Assembly: GCF_003326795.1 (NCBI RefSeq)
Contig: NZ_JPWI01000006.1
Span: 124,001-188,000, forward strand
Source of the DNA: Thalassospira profundimaris
Lineage (GTDB): Bacteria > Pseudomonadota > Alphaproteobacteria > Rhodospirillales > Thalassospiraceae
Length of the DNA: 64,000 bases
Direction of reading: 5' to 3'
Each line of letters opens with the position of its first letter. Position 1 is the stretch's first letter. Below the pieces are notes generated by a model. It saw only the letters and a list, made by a program, of their open reading frames with translations. It made no database searches and had not been told where the DNA came from. Of this stretch, positions 28,118-36,872 are shown in pieces. The position numbers and the translations under genes were made by a program.

Positions 28118-28579
28118 TTAGGCCTCCAGCTTTTGGGATGCGAGCTTGACGGCTTCGTTGATGCGGACATAGGTGACGCAACGGCAGGCATTGCCGTTCA
28201 TGTAATCGCGAATCTCGTCATCGGTCGGGTTCGGGTTTTCGGTCAGAAGACCGATAGCCGACATGATCTGACCGGACTGGCACCAGCCGCACTGTACGAC
28301 GTCCTTTTCGCGCCAGGCTTCCTGAACGGCCTGTGCGATCTTGTCGGTCGCGCCTTCAATGGTGGTGATGTCAGTATCAACCGCGTCTTCGACGAAGGTC
28401 TGGCAGGAACGGGTCGGGTAACCATCCACATGCACGGTACAGGCACCGCAGTAGGCAACGCCGCAACCAAATTTGGTTCCGGTCAATTGAAGTTCGTCGC
28501 GCAAAACCCAAAGCAACGGTGTGCCGGGTTCGGCATCAACGGTGCGGGTCTCGCCATTGATTTTAAGCTGATATTGCAT
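28118..28579 (-). CDS. 2Fe-2S subunit of molybdenum hydroxylase (IorA-like)
   Basis: A 153-residue protein started at ATG 28579 (MQYQLKINGETRTVD); a longer frame upstream lacks family similarity. It holds two [2Fe-2S] sites: plant-type ferredoxin cysteines GCGVAYCGACTVHVDG...RSC, and the C-terminal helical-domain cysteines CGWCQSGQ and NACRCV. It passes electrons from the molybdenum centre. It lacks its own signal peptide and is presumably co-exported with the Tat-tagged large subunit. It is the first gene of iorA-iorB-xdhC-mocA. Confidence 0.93.
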   Translation of the reverse strand: MQYQLKINGETRTVDAEPGTPLLWVLRDELQLTGTKFGCGVAYCGACTVHVDGYPTRSCQTFVEDAVDTDITTIEGATDKIAQAVQEAWREKDVVQCGWCQSGQIMSAIGLLTENPNPTDDEIRDYMNGNACRCVTYVRINEAVKLASQKLEA

Positions 28580-28780
28580 GGCCGCCTCATCTCTCTCTTG
28601 GCTTGTTATGCCCGATCTTCGCGCAAGGGCAGGTAACCAAGCGGTAAACGCCCGATTACCCTTTGATCGGTCGGGCGCATAAGTGATGACCCGGCATTCC
28701 AAGCCATCAGATCGGCTGGTCGTCATGCAGATGGAGGTGTGTCGTCGTGGATTTAAGGCGGGCGAAAGAGCAGAATAAAA

Positions 28781-28809
28781 AACGGGCGCAAACCAGCTGC
28801 GCCCGTTCT
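28781..28809 (-). terminator. Terminator after the D-2-hydroxyacid dehydrogenase operon
   Basis: A perfect 10-bp stem (aacgggcgca with tgcgcccgtt, 7-base loop). On the minus strand it is followed by a T6 run (28775-28780), as expected for the end of the operon that finishes at 28871. The rest of the 290-base gap holds the iorA promoter with no other clear element. Confidence 0.85.
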
Positions 28810-28870
28810 TGCCGATCCTGCTTAAGCTTGGGAGAAGAAGCAGGCCGGACTTTGCCGTAATAAAAAAGGT

Positions 28871-30289
28871 TTATTCAAACAGGACACCCGGGTTCATGCG
28901 GTTTTCGGGGTCGAAGGTCTGTTTCACACTTTTCATAAGTTCATAGCGCAGCGGATCGGCAAGACGTTTGAGTTCGTCGGTCAGTTTGCGACCAACCCCG
29001 TGTTCGGCGCTGAATGTTCCGCCAAAGCTTGCCGCGATGTCATGAACGCAGGTCTGAACATCATGAGTAACCGCATCCGGGTCAGACAGGCTTTTCCAGT
29101 AATCATGCGGGAACATCAGGATGTAATGCACATTGCCGTCACCAAGGTGATTGACCAGAAGCGGCGTTGCCATCGGGAATTTCTCAGCGGTGACTTCCTT
29201 GGCCTTGGCGATGAATGCCGGGACCTTGGAAACGCGCACGGCGACATCATGCACCATGCCCATGCCTTCAAGCTTGTTGGCCTCGGTCACGGAATGACGA
29301 ACATGCCAGATCTGTTCGGCCTGTTGGGAGTTGGTTGCGATAAAGGCATCAAGGACCGAACCGTTTTCAAGGTTCTCGCCAAGGATTTCCTCGAACACGC
29401 CATTCAGATCAACCGAGCTGTCATTTGAGGTCAGCTCGATCATCAATGACCATTCGGGAACCGTGTCAAACGGCACATGCACGCGGTCGATATGGCGAAC
29501 AACGGCGTCGATCTCGGTGCCGGAAAGCAGTTCGAAGGCCTCGACATAGGCGCCGCATTTTTCCTGAAACTCTGTAAACAGGCGCACTGCAGATTCCGGT
29601 GAATCGACCGAGACCCAGGCATGGGCATCATTGGTGTTTTCAGGATGCAGGCGAAGGGCAGCACCGGTAACGATGCCAAGCGTACCCTCGGCCCCGATAA
29701 ACAGATGTTTAAGGTCGTAGCCGGTGTTGTTTTTCTTGAGCCCTTCAAGGTCGCTCAGGATACGGCCATCGGCCAGAACAACCTCGATTCCGCACACCAG
29801 ATCGCGCATCGGACCGTATTTGACAACCCCGGTGCCCCCGGCATTGGTCGAAATCAGGCCGCCGATCTGTGCACTGCCTTCGCTGCCCAGATAAAGCGGG
29901 AACTGACGTTTGTGGGTTTTGGCCTTTTCATGCAGTTCGGCAAGAATCACCCCGGCATCGACAGTTGCGATATTGGCGGCAACATCGATTTCGCGGATCT
30001 GCTTCATGCGTTGCAGGCTGATGACGATGCCCGGTTTGTCTTTCGGCGACGGGCTTTCAGGCACGGCGCCATAGCACAGACCGGTATTTCCCCCGAGGGG
30101 AAATACCGGCTGCCCTTCCTCGGCAGCCACTTTCATCGTCAGGGAGACCTCCTTGACGCTGGCTGGAAGGGCAACGCAAACGGCATTGCCTTGCCTGCGA
30201 TCGCGCCAATCGGTCAAGAAAGGGCGCATTTCTTGAGGATCGGTGATCAAACCTTTGTCGCCGAGGATTTGGTGGAGACGATCAATCAT
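28871..30289 (-). CDS. FAD-linked D-2-hydroxyacid dehydrogenase (GlcD/DLD family)
   Basis: A 472-residue vanillyl-alcohol-oxidase-fold flavoenzyme started at ATG 30289 (MIDRLHQILGDKG). The FAD-binding PCMH domain shows FPLGGNTGLCYGAVPE, GSEGSAQIGGLISTNAGGTGVVKYG and LFIGAEGTLGIVTGA; the C-terminal cap has NHLGDGNVHY and FGGTFSAEHGVGRKL, a typical metal/substrate site. Members oxidise D-lactate, D-2-hydroxyglutarate or glycolate. It is the last gene of a TRAP-lyase operon, and an FMN enzyme for the opposite enantiomer lies divergently at 35272, so it likely acts on one stereoisomer of the imported hydroxy acid. Confidence 0.9.
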   Translation of the reverse strand: MIDRLHQILGDKGLITDPQEMRPFLTDWRDRRQGNAVCVALPASVKEVSLTMKVAAEEGQPVFPLGGNTGLCYGAVPESPSPKDKPGIVISLQRMKQIREIDVAANIATVDAGVILAELHEKAKTHKRQFPLYLGSEGSAQIGGLISTNAGGTGVVKYGPMRDLVCGIEVVLADGRILSDLEGLKKNNTGYDLKHLFIGAEGTLGIVTGAALRLHPENTNDAHAWVSVDSPESAVRLFTEFQEKCGAYVEAFELLSGTEIDAVVRHIDRVHVPFDTVPEWSLMIELTSNDSSVDLNGVFEEILGENLENGSVLDAFIATNSQQAEQIWHVRHSVTEANKLEGMGMVHDVAVRVSKVPAFIAKAKEVTAEKFPMATPLLVNHLGDGNVHYILMFPHDYWKSLSDPDAVTHDVQTCVHDIAASFGGTFSAEHGVGRKLTDELKRLADPLRYELMKSVKQTFDPENRMNPGVLFE

Positions 30290-30311
30290 GGCTGGTCCTT
30301 GGAAAGCTAAA

Positions 30312-31211
30312 TCAGGCGACGTTGGCAAGTGATGTGACATCGAAGGCAGATTTAAGGGCTGCCATCGTGTCCCGGGACGGGCTTTGCAGCGGAAGGCGGA
30401 CATCGCCAACCGGCTGACCGGCCATTTCCATGTATTTTTTCAACGGGCCCGGATTGGTTTCGCGATAGATCGCGTCAATCGCACAATCAAGCTTGGTCTG
30501 AAGCTTGAGCGCTTCGTTCAGTTTGCCTTCACGTGCGAGATTGAAAATCTCGATCCAGATTTCCGGATAGATGTTGGCAGAAGCCAGAACACCACCCTTG
30601 GCACCCATGGTCACATGGGTCGCGAACAGCGGTTCCTCGCCACTCAGGATTGCCATTTTATCACCGGCAAGCTTCATGGTCTTGATGAATTCCGGCATGT
30701 CATAGTTTGAACATTTCATGCCGATGATCGAACCGTCTTCCGCCATTGCCTGAATGGTTTCGGCCTTGGTGGCAACAGTGGTACGACGCGGGATCTCATA
30801 GAGAAGAACCGGAACACCGATTTCGTTACGGTAGTTGGCAAAATATTCGCGCATGCCGTCCTGGGTGCCCGCTGCATAGTAGGGCGTAACAGTCATGACC
30901 CCGGCGGCACCGACAGCTTCGAAATCCTTGCCGGCTTCGACAGCATCAAGGAAACCGGTGGAAAGAACACCCGGAATGACCGGTGCGTCGCCCGCGGCTT
31001 CGACACAGGTTTTGACAATGTCCTTGCGTTCCTGACGCGACAGCGCCGGATATTCACCGGTGCCGCCAATCGGGACGATACCGGTTGCACCAGCGGCAAG
31101 CTGGCGGGTGACCAGAGCTGCAAGGGCTTTGTGATCGACAGATTTGTCTTCGGTGAAGGGCGTGACAATGGCGGTATAAAGGCCACTGATATCGTTTTTG
31201 GTGAGCGTCAT
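30312..31211 (-). CDS. DapA/N-acetylneuraminate lyase family class I aldolase
   Basis: A 299-residue TIM-barrel enzyme with Schiff-base Lys166 (IIGMKCSNYD), proton-relay Tyr138 (VLLYEIPRRT) and the phosphate/carboxylate-binding GGTGEYPALS loop. The family makes or splits C-C bonds next to pyruvate. Being in a transporter operon with a 2-hydroxyacid dehydrogenase rather than in lysine biosynthesis, it more likely cleaves or dehydrates a 2-oxo acid in a catabolic pathway than makes dihydrodipicolinate. The exact substrate is not recognisable. Confidence 0.88.
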   Translation of the reverse strand: MTLTKNDISGLYTAIVTPFTEDKSVDHKALAALVTRQLAAGATGIVPIGGTGEYPALSRQERKDIVKTCVEAAGDAPVIPGVLSTGFLDAVEAGKDFEAVGAAGVMTVTPYYAAGTQDGMREYFANYRNEIGVPVLLYEIPRRTTVATKAETIQAMAEDGSIIGMKCSNYDMPEFIKTMKLAGDKMAILSGEEPLFATHVTMGAKGGVLASANIYPEIWIEIFNLAREGKLNEALKLQTKLDCAIDAIYRETNPGPLKKYMEMAGQPVGDVRLPLQSPSRDTMAALKSAFDVTSLANVA

Positions 31212-31241
31212 TTTAGTCTCATATCTTTTGGGTGGTGGCGA

Positions 31242-32546
31242 TTAATCGAGGAAGCCGAGCAAACGTGGCAGCGTCAGTGAGACTGCCGGGATGTATGTCA
31301 CGATCAGCAACACGACGATGTTTGAAACCAGGAACGGGAAACTTTTGCGGACGATCGCGGCAAGGGGCTGTCCGCTGATGGCCGATCCAAGATAAAGTCC
31401 CAATCCATAGGGCGGTGTCATCAGGCCGATCATGACATTGACGACCATGATCACGCCGAACTGCACCGGGTCGACGCCCATTGCCGCGACAATCGGGGTG
31501 AAAAGCGGTGCAAACAAAAGCAACTGAACGGAATCCCCGATCCAAAGACCATTGATCAGGAAGAAGATGTTCAGGCACAGCAGCAACATCCATGGCTGCA
31601 TATCAAGTGTTGCAATCAGTTCGGTCAGTTAGGAAGGAACGCGTTCGGTCGCAAGAATCCAGCTGATGACACTGGCAAAGCCGACAATCAGATAAACCGA
31701 TGCCGATGTGCGTACTGCGCGATCCAGAATATCCCAGACCTGTTTAAGAGACAGGGTACGATAGGCACAGATACCAACAACAATGGCATAGGCAACGGCA
31801 ATCGAAGCCGCCTCGGTTGCAGTGAAGATACCGGAAATAATCCCGCCAATGATGATCAGCGGCATGAACAAGGCCCAGAACGCATTATAGAAAATGCGGA
31901 AGGCAAGACCGAGTGTCAGGGCCTTGATCGGGTTGGCCGGGAAGTTGTTTTTGCGTGCGATGAAATAGATCACGACAATCTGCGCGATCCCCATCAGCGC
32001 ACCGGGAACGGCACCACCAAGGAACAGGGCTGCAACCGAAGTGTTGGTCAGGCTCGAAAAGATGATCAGCGGAATGGACGGCGGAATGATCGGCCCCTGA
32101 ATGGCGGAACTGACCGTTACGGCGGCTGCGAAATCGGCGCGATATCCATCCTTCTTCATCATGTCGATTTCGACAGGACCAAGGGCCGAGATATCGGCAA
32201 GGGCAGAACCCGATACGCCTGAAAACATCATCGATCCGACCACGTTGACATAGGCCAGACCACCGCGCCAGCGACCGACCAGAAGACGGGAAAACTGAAC
32301 AAGGCGTTCTGTCATGCCGACCGATGTCATGATTTCACCGGCAATGATAAAGAGCGGAATCGAAAGCCAGATAAACACATCCATCCCGGTAAAGAATTTA
32401 TGGGAATACATGTGCAGCATGTCGGTCATGCCGGGCTTGACGAAGAAATAGGAAAGACCGGCAAAGCCGATGGCGAAGATTACCGGGCTGCCAAGGAACA
32501 TCAGCAACAGCAGCAATCCGATCATGGTGATAAGTGCGTAATCCAT
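31242..32546 (-). pseudogene. TRAP transporter large permease (DctM) interrupted by an in-frame stop
   Basis: Read from ATG 32546, the DctM frame runs 305 codons to ILATERVPS and then meets TAA at 31629-31631. The same frame continues without shift (LTELIATLDMQPWMLLL) for 128 more codons to the natural stop at 31242. Total length of about 433 residues equals a normal DctM, and both pieces match the family (GSALADISALGPVEIDMM before; GVIMVVNVMIGLMTPPYG after). A single nonsense change, such as CAA to TAA, explains it. The downstream 119-codon piece has its own ATG at 31601. Either the transporter is recently inactivated, the stop is suppressed, or the base is a sequencing error. Confidence 0.9.
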
Positions 32547-32554
32547 AATGTTCC

Positions 32555-33073
32555 TCAGAGCTCTGCGCGAAGAAGGGACGCTTCCTGCTCGGCTTCTGGT
32601 CCCTTGACCAGATCGCGAATGGCAAGAATGACCATGTGGAACAGCATCAGCGCGGCACCGACCGGCACCGAAAGATAAATCCAGAACCACGAAAGATTGA
32701 GGGCGGCTGACGTGCGTCTCATGCCGAATATTGCCGAATCAATTCCCTTGATGAGAAGGACGGTCAGCAGGATGGCAAGCAGCAACCGGAACAGGGCATT
32801 ACGATAGCCAAGCCATCTGCGAGGCCAGAACTTGTCAAAGAAATCGACGCAGACCAGTTGTTCGTCGCGAACAAGCAGACTGCCGCCCAGCATCACCACC
32901 CAGACCATCAGAAAGCGCGATGCCTCTTCGGGCCAAGGCAGGGAAAAATTAAAGCCAAATCGCAAAACAACCTGAATGAACAGGACGACGGCAACGGATG
33001 CCAGCATCAGTCTGGCCACAACGGATGTGACATAGGCGACGGACAACGAAAGTTTGTCGAGGGTCTGGAGCAT
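32555..33073 (-). CDS. TRAP transporter small permease (DctQ)
   Basis: A 172-residue membrane protein with four hydrophobic segments and the DctQ pattern RFGFNFSLPWPEEASRF followed by MVWVVMLGGSLLVRDEQLVCVDFF. It pairs with the large permease encoded 8 bases downstream and receives substrate from the periplasmic protein encoded upstream. A strong hairpin separates it from dctP. Confidence 0.92.
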   Translation of the reverse strand: MLQTLDKLSLSVAYVTSVVARLMLASVAVVLFIQVVLRFGFNFSLPWPEEASRFLMVWVVMLGGSLLVRDEQLVCVDFFDKFWPRRWLGYRNALFRLLLAILLTVLLIKGIDSAIFGMRRTSAALNLSWFWIYLSVPVGAALMLFHMVILAIRDLVKGPEAEQEASLLRAEL

Positions 33074-33169
33074 GGAAGGTCCTCTCTCGGATTGCGTTTC
33101 GCGCTGGAAACATCAATCACAGAACGGCGTGCGAATGGACCGGTCACAATTCGCAAATCAAGCGGGAAA

Positions 33170-33206
33170 CAGTTGGGCCCGGACAGAAACTGCCCGGGCC
33201 CAACTG
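33170..33206 (-). terminator. Strong hairpin after dctP
   Basis: A perfect 13-bp stem (cagttgggcccgg with ccgggcccaactg, 11-base loop) ends two bases before the dctP stop codon region. There is no T-tract, so it probably stabilises the dctP message or attenuates dctQM expression. Confidence 0.65.
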
Positions 33207-33207
33207 T

Positions 33208-34242
33208 TTATTCCTGCGCCGCTTTGACGGCTGCTTCAAGTTCGTTGATCAGGTCGCCACCGACCTTTTCTTCCATGAAGGCACGAATGGGGCCCTTGGT
33301 GGCATCAACGAATTTCTGGAATTCTTCCGGGGTCGGCTGATAAATCTCGACACCGGCATTACGGATCACCTTGAGATCCTGGGATTCTTTGGCCGCGATA
33401 ATGCCAAGCATCGCAAAGGTTGCTTCGCGGGTGGCATTGTCAAAGATCTGCTTATCTTCGGCGCTCAGGCCCTGATAGAACTTATCATTGATCGTGATCA
33501 GCGGCATGTTGATCAGGTGGTGATCAAGTGTGTAGTACTTCTGGACTTCCTGAAGGTTGGTCAGAAGCATGGTGTAAGGCGCATTTTCCTGACCATCAAC
33601 AACGCCGGTCTGAAGCGCGCTGTATAGTTCCGCCCATGCAATCGGGGTCGGGGATGCGCCAAGGGCCTTGACCATTTCCATATGCAGCGGAACGGTCTGG
33701 GTGCGGATTTTCAGACCCTTCATGTCTTCGGGCGTACGGATCGGACGCACCGAGTTCGAGAAGTTGCGGAACGCGCCGGTCAGGTAGCTGAGGATGCGAA
33801 CGCCACTGCCTTCGGCGATCATGTCCGAAAGTTTTTTACCAAACGGGCCGTCGTTAAGAACCTCGCGCGCGACCTCGGTGGTCGGGAAGGTATAAGGCAT
33901 TTCAAGGATCTGTGCCGGCGGGTAATAAGCCGCAAGGTGGCCTGCATTCAATCCGCCAACCATATCAACAAGGCCGATGGAGTTCTGTTCGGCAAGGGAT
34001 TCAAGATCACCAAGCTGTCCGTTCGGGAAAACTTCGAGTTTGTAGCGGCCACCGGACTGGTTCTGAAGGGCGTTGTCAAAGACCTCGGTAAAGGTCCAGT
34101 ACGGGTTGTCCAGCAGATTGCCTTCGCCATCGACATGGGCGAATTTGACAATGGTTTGTGCGTAGGCGGATGCAGGCAGTACGGTGCTCAGGCCGATGGT
34201 GGCGGCGAGGGTGACATGCCGAATTTTACGAAGAATCGTCAT
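33208..34242 (-). CDS. TRAP transporter periplasmic binding protein (DctP)
   Basis: A 344-residue protein with a Sec signal peptide (cleavage near ASAYA-QT). It shows the DctP fold segments VFPNGQLGDLESLAEQNSIG, FRNFSNSVRPIRTPEDMKGLKIRTQ (the Arg that binds the substrate carboxylate) and SALQTGVVDGQENAP. It delivers an organic acid to the DctQM permease. The enzymes in the operon suggest a hydroxylated carboxylic acid as ligand. It is divergent from the XRE-cupin regulator across a 407-bp region. Confidence 0.94.
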   Translation of the reverse strand: MTILRKIRHVTLAATIGLSTVLPASAYAQTIVKFAHVDGEGNLLDNPYWTFTEVFDNALQNQSGGRYKLEVFPNGQLGDLESLAEQNSIGLVDMVGGLNAGHLAAYYPPAQILEMPYTFPTTEVAREVLNDGPFGKKLSDMIAEGSGVRILSYLTGAFRNFSNSVRPIRTPEDMKGLKIRTQTVPLHMEMVKALGASPTPIAWAELYSALQTGVVDGQENAPYTMLLTNLQEVQKYYTLDHHLINMPLITINDKFYQGLSAEDKQIFDNATREATFAMLGIIAAKESQDLKVIRNAGVEIYQPTPEEFQKFVDATKGPIRAFMEEKVGGDLINELEAAVKAAQE

Positions 34243-34649
34243 TTTTACTCCTTTGCCGGGCGACGCACAAAGCAGTGGCGCTTCGAAGGTTGCCTGGTTT
34301 CCCTGATAAGGTTTTAACGACGGCGTCAGGCTTTATCGGGTGCCAGATCGCTGACGTTAGCGTTGTTACCGGATGCGGACCGAACGGTTGTGCAATGATG
34401 ATTGGGCGAGAAGAACATCAAGGGATCCGATCGCATCCGGTAAAACCAAAATATATCCGATATGATGCAAGTCAACACAATATGACAAAAAATTTCCTAT
34501 AGTATATTTTTTGTCAAATATGGCATAATGTGCAAGATGGTATATTATGGTGTGTCATAAGAAGAATCTGGACACGTGCAATTTATGGTTGTCAGACCAA
34601 TAAGTGCCGGAAATAAAAGCAAGGTGTTTGCGAAAGGGATTGAGCTAGG
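34243..34649. promoter_or_regulatory. Divergent regulatory region between dctP and XRE-cupin gene, with inverted repeat
   Basis: A 407-bp gene-free stretch, AT-rich in its middle. The clearest element is an 11-bp perfect inverted repeat: TGACAAAAAAT at 34483-34493 and ATTTTTTGTCA at 34506-34516, 12 bases apart. Further TATG/CATA-like repeats follow to about 34560. The position suits an operator that controls both directions, probably for the XRE-cupin protein. The part nearest dctP (34243-34430) shows nothing I recognise. Confidence 0.5.
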
Positions 34650-35267
34650 ATGAATGTCGATCTGGAAGATTTTCAGGCCAACCGACGACAAGTAAGCGTC
34701 ACAAGCAACCAGTCTGATGAAATCGGACCGCGGTTGCATCATCTGCGCAAAGGGCGCGGCTGGACCTTGCAGGATGCCAGCAAGGCATCGGGAATTTCGG
34801 CATCCGCCTTTTCCAAGATCGAGCGTGGTGAACTGTCGCCGACAATCTCGACCATTCAGCGTATAGCACGCGGGTTCGATATGGATGTGGTCAGCCTGCT
34901 TTCCGATCCGGAAGCGCAGCCAACCCTTTTGGGGCGTCGCAGTGTGACACGTGCCAATGAAGGCAAGCCGCATCTTTCGGGCAATTGCGATAACAAGCTT
35001 TTATGTGCCGAACTCAAAAACAAGCGGATGACTCCGATAAAGACCCGTGTGGTTGCCCGCGATGTCGAGGAATATGACGTCTGGCCAAAAACCGACGCCG
35101 AGATTTTCATGACGATCCTGAGTGGCACCGTCGTTGTTCACAGCAAGATCTATGAGCCGCTTGAGCTCCATGAAGGGGACTCGATGTATTATGATGCGAG
35201 TGCCGAACATGTCTGGACTCGCAAGGGGCCGGAAGAAGCAGTTGTTCTTTGGGTGCTGACGAGCTGA
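34650..35267 (+). CDS. XRE-family regulator with C-terminal cupin domain
   Basis: A 205-residue two-domain regulator: helix-turn-helix at about 28-84 (LRKGRGWTLQDASKASGISASAFSKIERGELSPTISTIQRIA) shown here by its ends LRKGRGWTLQ and SPTISTIQRIA, and a cupin domain at about 130-203 ending in YYDASAEHVWTRKGPEEAVVLW. Such proteins sense small ligands through the cupin. It lies 4 bases before the FMN dehydrogenase gene and divergent from the TRAP operon, so it likely controls both units. Confidence 0.9.
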   Translation: MNVDLEDFQANRRQVSVTSNQSDEIGPRLHHLRKGRGWTLQDASKASGISASAFSKIERGELSPTISTIQRIARGFDMDVVSLLSDPEAQPTLLGRRSVTRANEGKPHLSGNCDNKLLCAELKNKRMTPIKTRVVARDVEEYDVWPKTDAEIFMTILSGTVVVHSKIYEPLELHEGDSMYYDASAEHVWTRKGPEEAVVLWVLTS

Positions 35268-35271
35268 TCCG

Positions 35272-36414
35272 ATGCAGTTGCTCAATGCCGACGATTACCG
35301 GGCGGCTGCCAGACGGCATCTGCCCAAGGGATTGTTTGAATATATTGATCGCGGCACCGAAGCAGAGCTTGCGATAGCAGATATCCGTCGATCCCTTGAT
35401 AATATCCGGTTTCGTCCATCGGTTCTGACCGGGCATGCGGGCAGCAACATGACGACGTCGCTGTTTGACCGGACCTATTGCAGCCCGCTGATTATTGCGC
35501 CGACCGCGCTTGCGGGTTTGGTCTCCCATGACGGGGAAACCAAGCTGGCGCGGGTTGCCAGTAAGCTTGGCATACCGTTCTGCGTTTCAACCCAGTCCGT
35601 GACATCGATTGACGATATTCGCAAAGGCGCACCTGAGGCCGAATTGTGGTTGCAGCTTTATGTCTGGCGCAATCGGGATCTAACCTGGGGGCTGCTTGAT
35701 CGGGCGCAGAAAGCAGGTGTTTCAACGCTTGTGATTACAGCGGACACACCGCTTTCGCCCAAGCGCGATTATAACCAGCGCAACGGGTTTTCCGTGCCGT
35801 TCGTCCCGTCCCTTCGCGGGGTTTGGGATGTTGCGACCCGTCCCAAGTGGCTTTGTTCAGTCATGCTGCGCTATCTGATGACAAGCGGTATGCCGACCTA
35901 TGCCCATTATCTGGCAGAATTCAAAACAGCCATTACCCGTGCCGCGATTGCCGAAGATGTCAAAATCGAAAGTGCGATCAGCTGGGCCGATATTGCCGAA
36001 ATCCAGAAACGCTGGTCTGGCCGGATCATCATAAAGGGTGTGTTGTCGGTTGATGACGCAATCAGGGCCCGCGACATGGGGATTGATGGCATCGTGGTTT
36101 CTTCCCATGGCGGCCGGAACCTTGATGTGGCGCTGGCCCCCGCAGATGTGTTGCCCGAAATTGTCGATGCAGTCGGCGCAGAGATGCTGGTGATGGCTGA
36201 TAGTGGTATTCGCCGTGGGAGCGATGCCCTTAAATATCTGGCACTTGGCTGTCGTGCGGTGATGGTCGGGCGGTTACCCCTTTACGGGCTTGCCGCCGGT
36301 GGCGAGCAGGGGGCACTTGATATCCTGACCATGCTGATCGACGAGATGCACAGCAATCTGGTTTTTGCCGGTGCCAAGGACATTGATGCACTGCGCACGG
36401 CGGGGATTGCATAG
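35272..36414 (+). CDS. FMN-dependent L-2-hydroxyacid dehydrogenase (LldD/glycolate oxidase family)
   Basis: A 380-residue TIM-barrel flavoenzyme. FMN and active-site residues of the family are present: Tyr24, PLIIAPTALAGL (72-83), Tyr130 (QLYVWR), Asp158 (ITADTP), Lys255 (IIIKGV), catalytic His279 and Arg282 (SSHGGRNLD). The usual Gln after Arg is Asn here. Family members oxidise L-lactate, glycolate or L-mandelate, usually at the membrane side feeding the respiratory chain. With the FAD enzyme at 28871 it could allow both enantiomers of a 2-hydroxy acid to be used. A terminator follows. Confidence 0.92.
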   Translation: MQLLNADDYRAAARRHLPKGLFEYIDRGTEAELAIADIRRSLDNIRFRPSVLTGHAGSNMTTSLFDRTYCSPLIIAPTALAGLVSHDGETKLARVASKLGIPFCVSTQSVTSIDDIRKGAPEAELWLQLYVWRNRDLTWGLLDRAQKAGVSTLVITADTPLSPKRDYNQRNGFSVPFVPSLRGVWDVATRPKWLCSVMLRYLMTSGMPTYAHYLAEFKTAITRAAIAEDVKIESAISWADIAEIQKRWSGRIIIKGVLSVDDAIRARDMGIDGIVVSSHGGRNLDVALAPADVLPEIVDAVGAEMLVMADSGIRRGSDALKYLALGCRAVMVGRLPLYGLAAGGEQGALDILTMLIDEMHSNLVFAGAKDIDALRTAGIA

Positions 36415-36446
36415 CGTCCCCGATACCGATCATGACATATTTTGAA

Positions 36447-36485
36447 AAAAAGCCTGTCGATGCGCGATGCACAGACAGGCTTTTT
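36447..36485. terminator. Bidirectional-looking terminator after the lldD-like gene
   Basis: AAAAAGCCTGTC pairs with GACAGGCTTTTT (12 bp, 15-base loop). The T-run serves the plus-strand operon and the A-run would serve the convergent DUF1127 gene. Confidence 0.88.
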
Positions 36486-36542
36486 ATATGGTCAGGCCGG
36501 TTGGGGCGTCGGCCTGCCATCATTGGGGGCGTGAAGTGTTTG

Positions 36543-36776
36543 TCAGCGCGGTGCGCGTCCATGTTCGCAAATGAAGGCGACGTCGCTGCGGGCAATGCCG
36601 ATATCATCAAGAAGTTCGCGCGGGGCGTTGCGAAGCATTTCGGTGTCACGGGCGACCTTGGTGGCTTGTGCCCATTTACGGGGCAAAAGGACGAGCCAGC
36701 GCCAGATGGATGCGCCCGAAACCGGCGCGACATTGGTGGTGGCGACGAGGGAGTCATTCGTAAACTGTGCTGGCAT
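36543..36776 (-). CDS. DUF1127 domain small protein
   Basis: A 77-residue basic protein. The C-terminal half contains the DUF1127 pattern RELLDDIGIARSDVAF, preceded by a Trp- and Arg-rich helix (IWRWLVLLPRKWAQATKVARDTEML). Small DUF1127 proteins in alphaproteobacteria have been linked to RNA turnover and phosphate or carbon metabolism, but this one has no recognisable specific role. It is divergent from an Lrp-type regulator gene. Confidence 0.75.
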   Translation of the reverse strand: MPAQFTNDSLVATTNVAPVSGASIWRWLVLLPRKWAQATKVARDTEMLRNAPRELLDDIGIARSDVAFICEHGRAPR

Positions 36777-36872
36777 GATGCTGGCTCGCTAGTTTGTTTG
36801 CTAATAAGGGGTCAAAGTTTCGTCTGACCCACAAGCAATCTACGCCTTCACTTTGTTAAATGGCGCGCAAAC

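Noticed and set aside
31219..31593. 124-codon minus-strand frame overlapping the end of dctM
   Set aside because: It is out of phase with the DctM frame and its translation is Arg/His/Asp-rich, unlike a membrane protein; the in-phase frame 31242-31601 is the real continuation.
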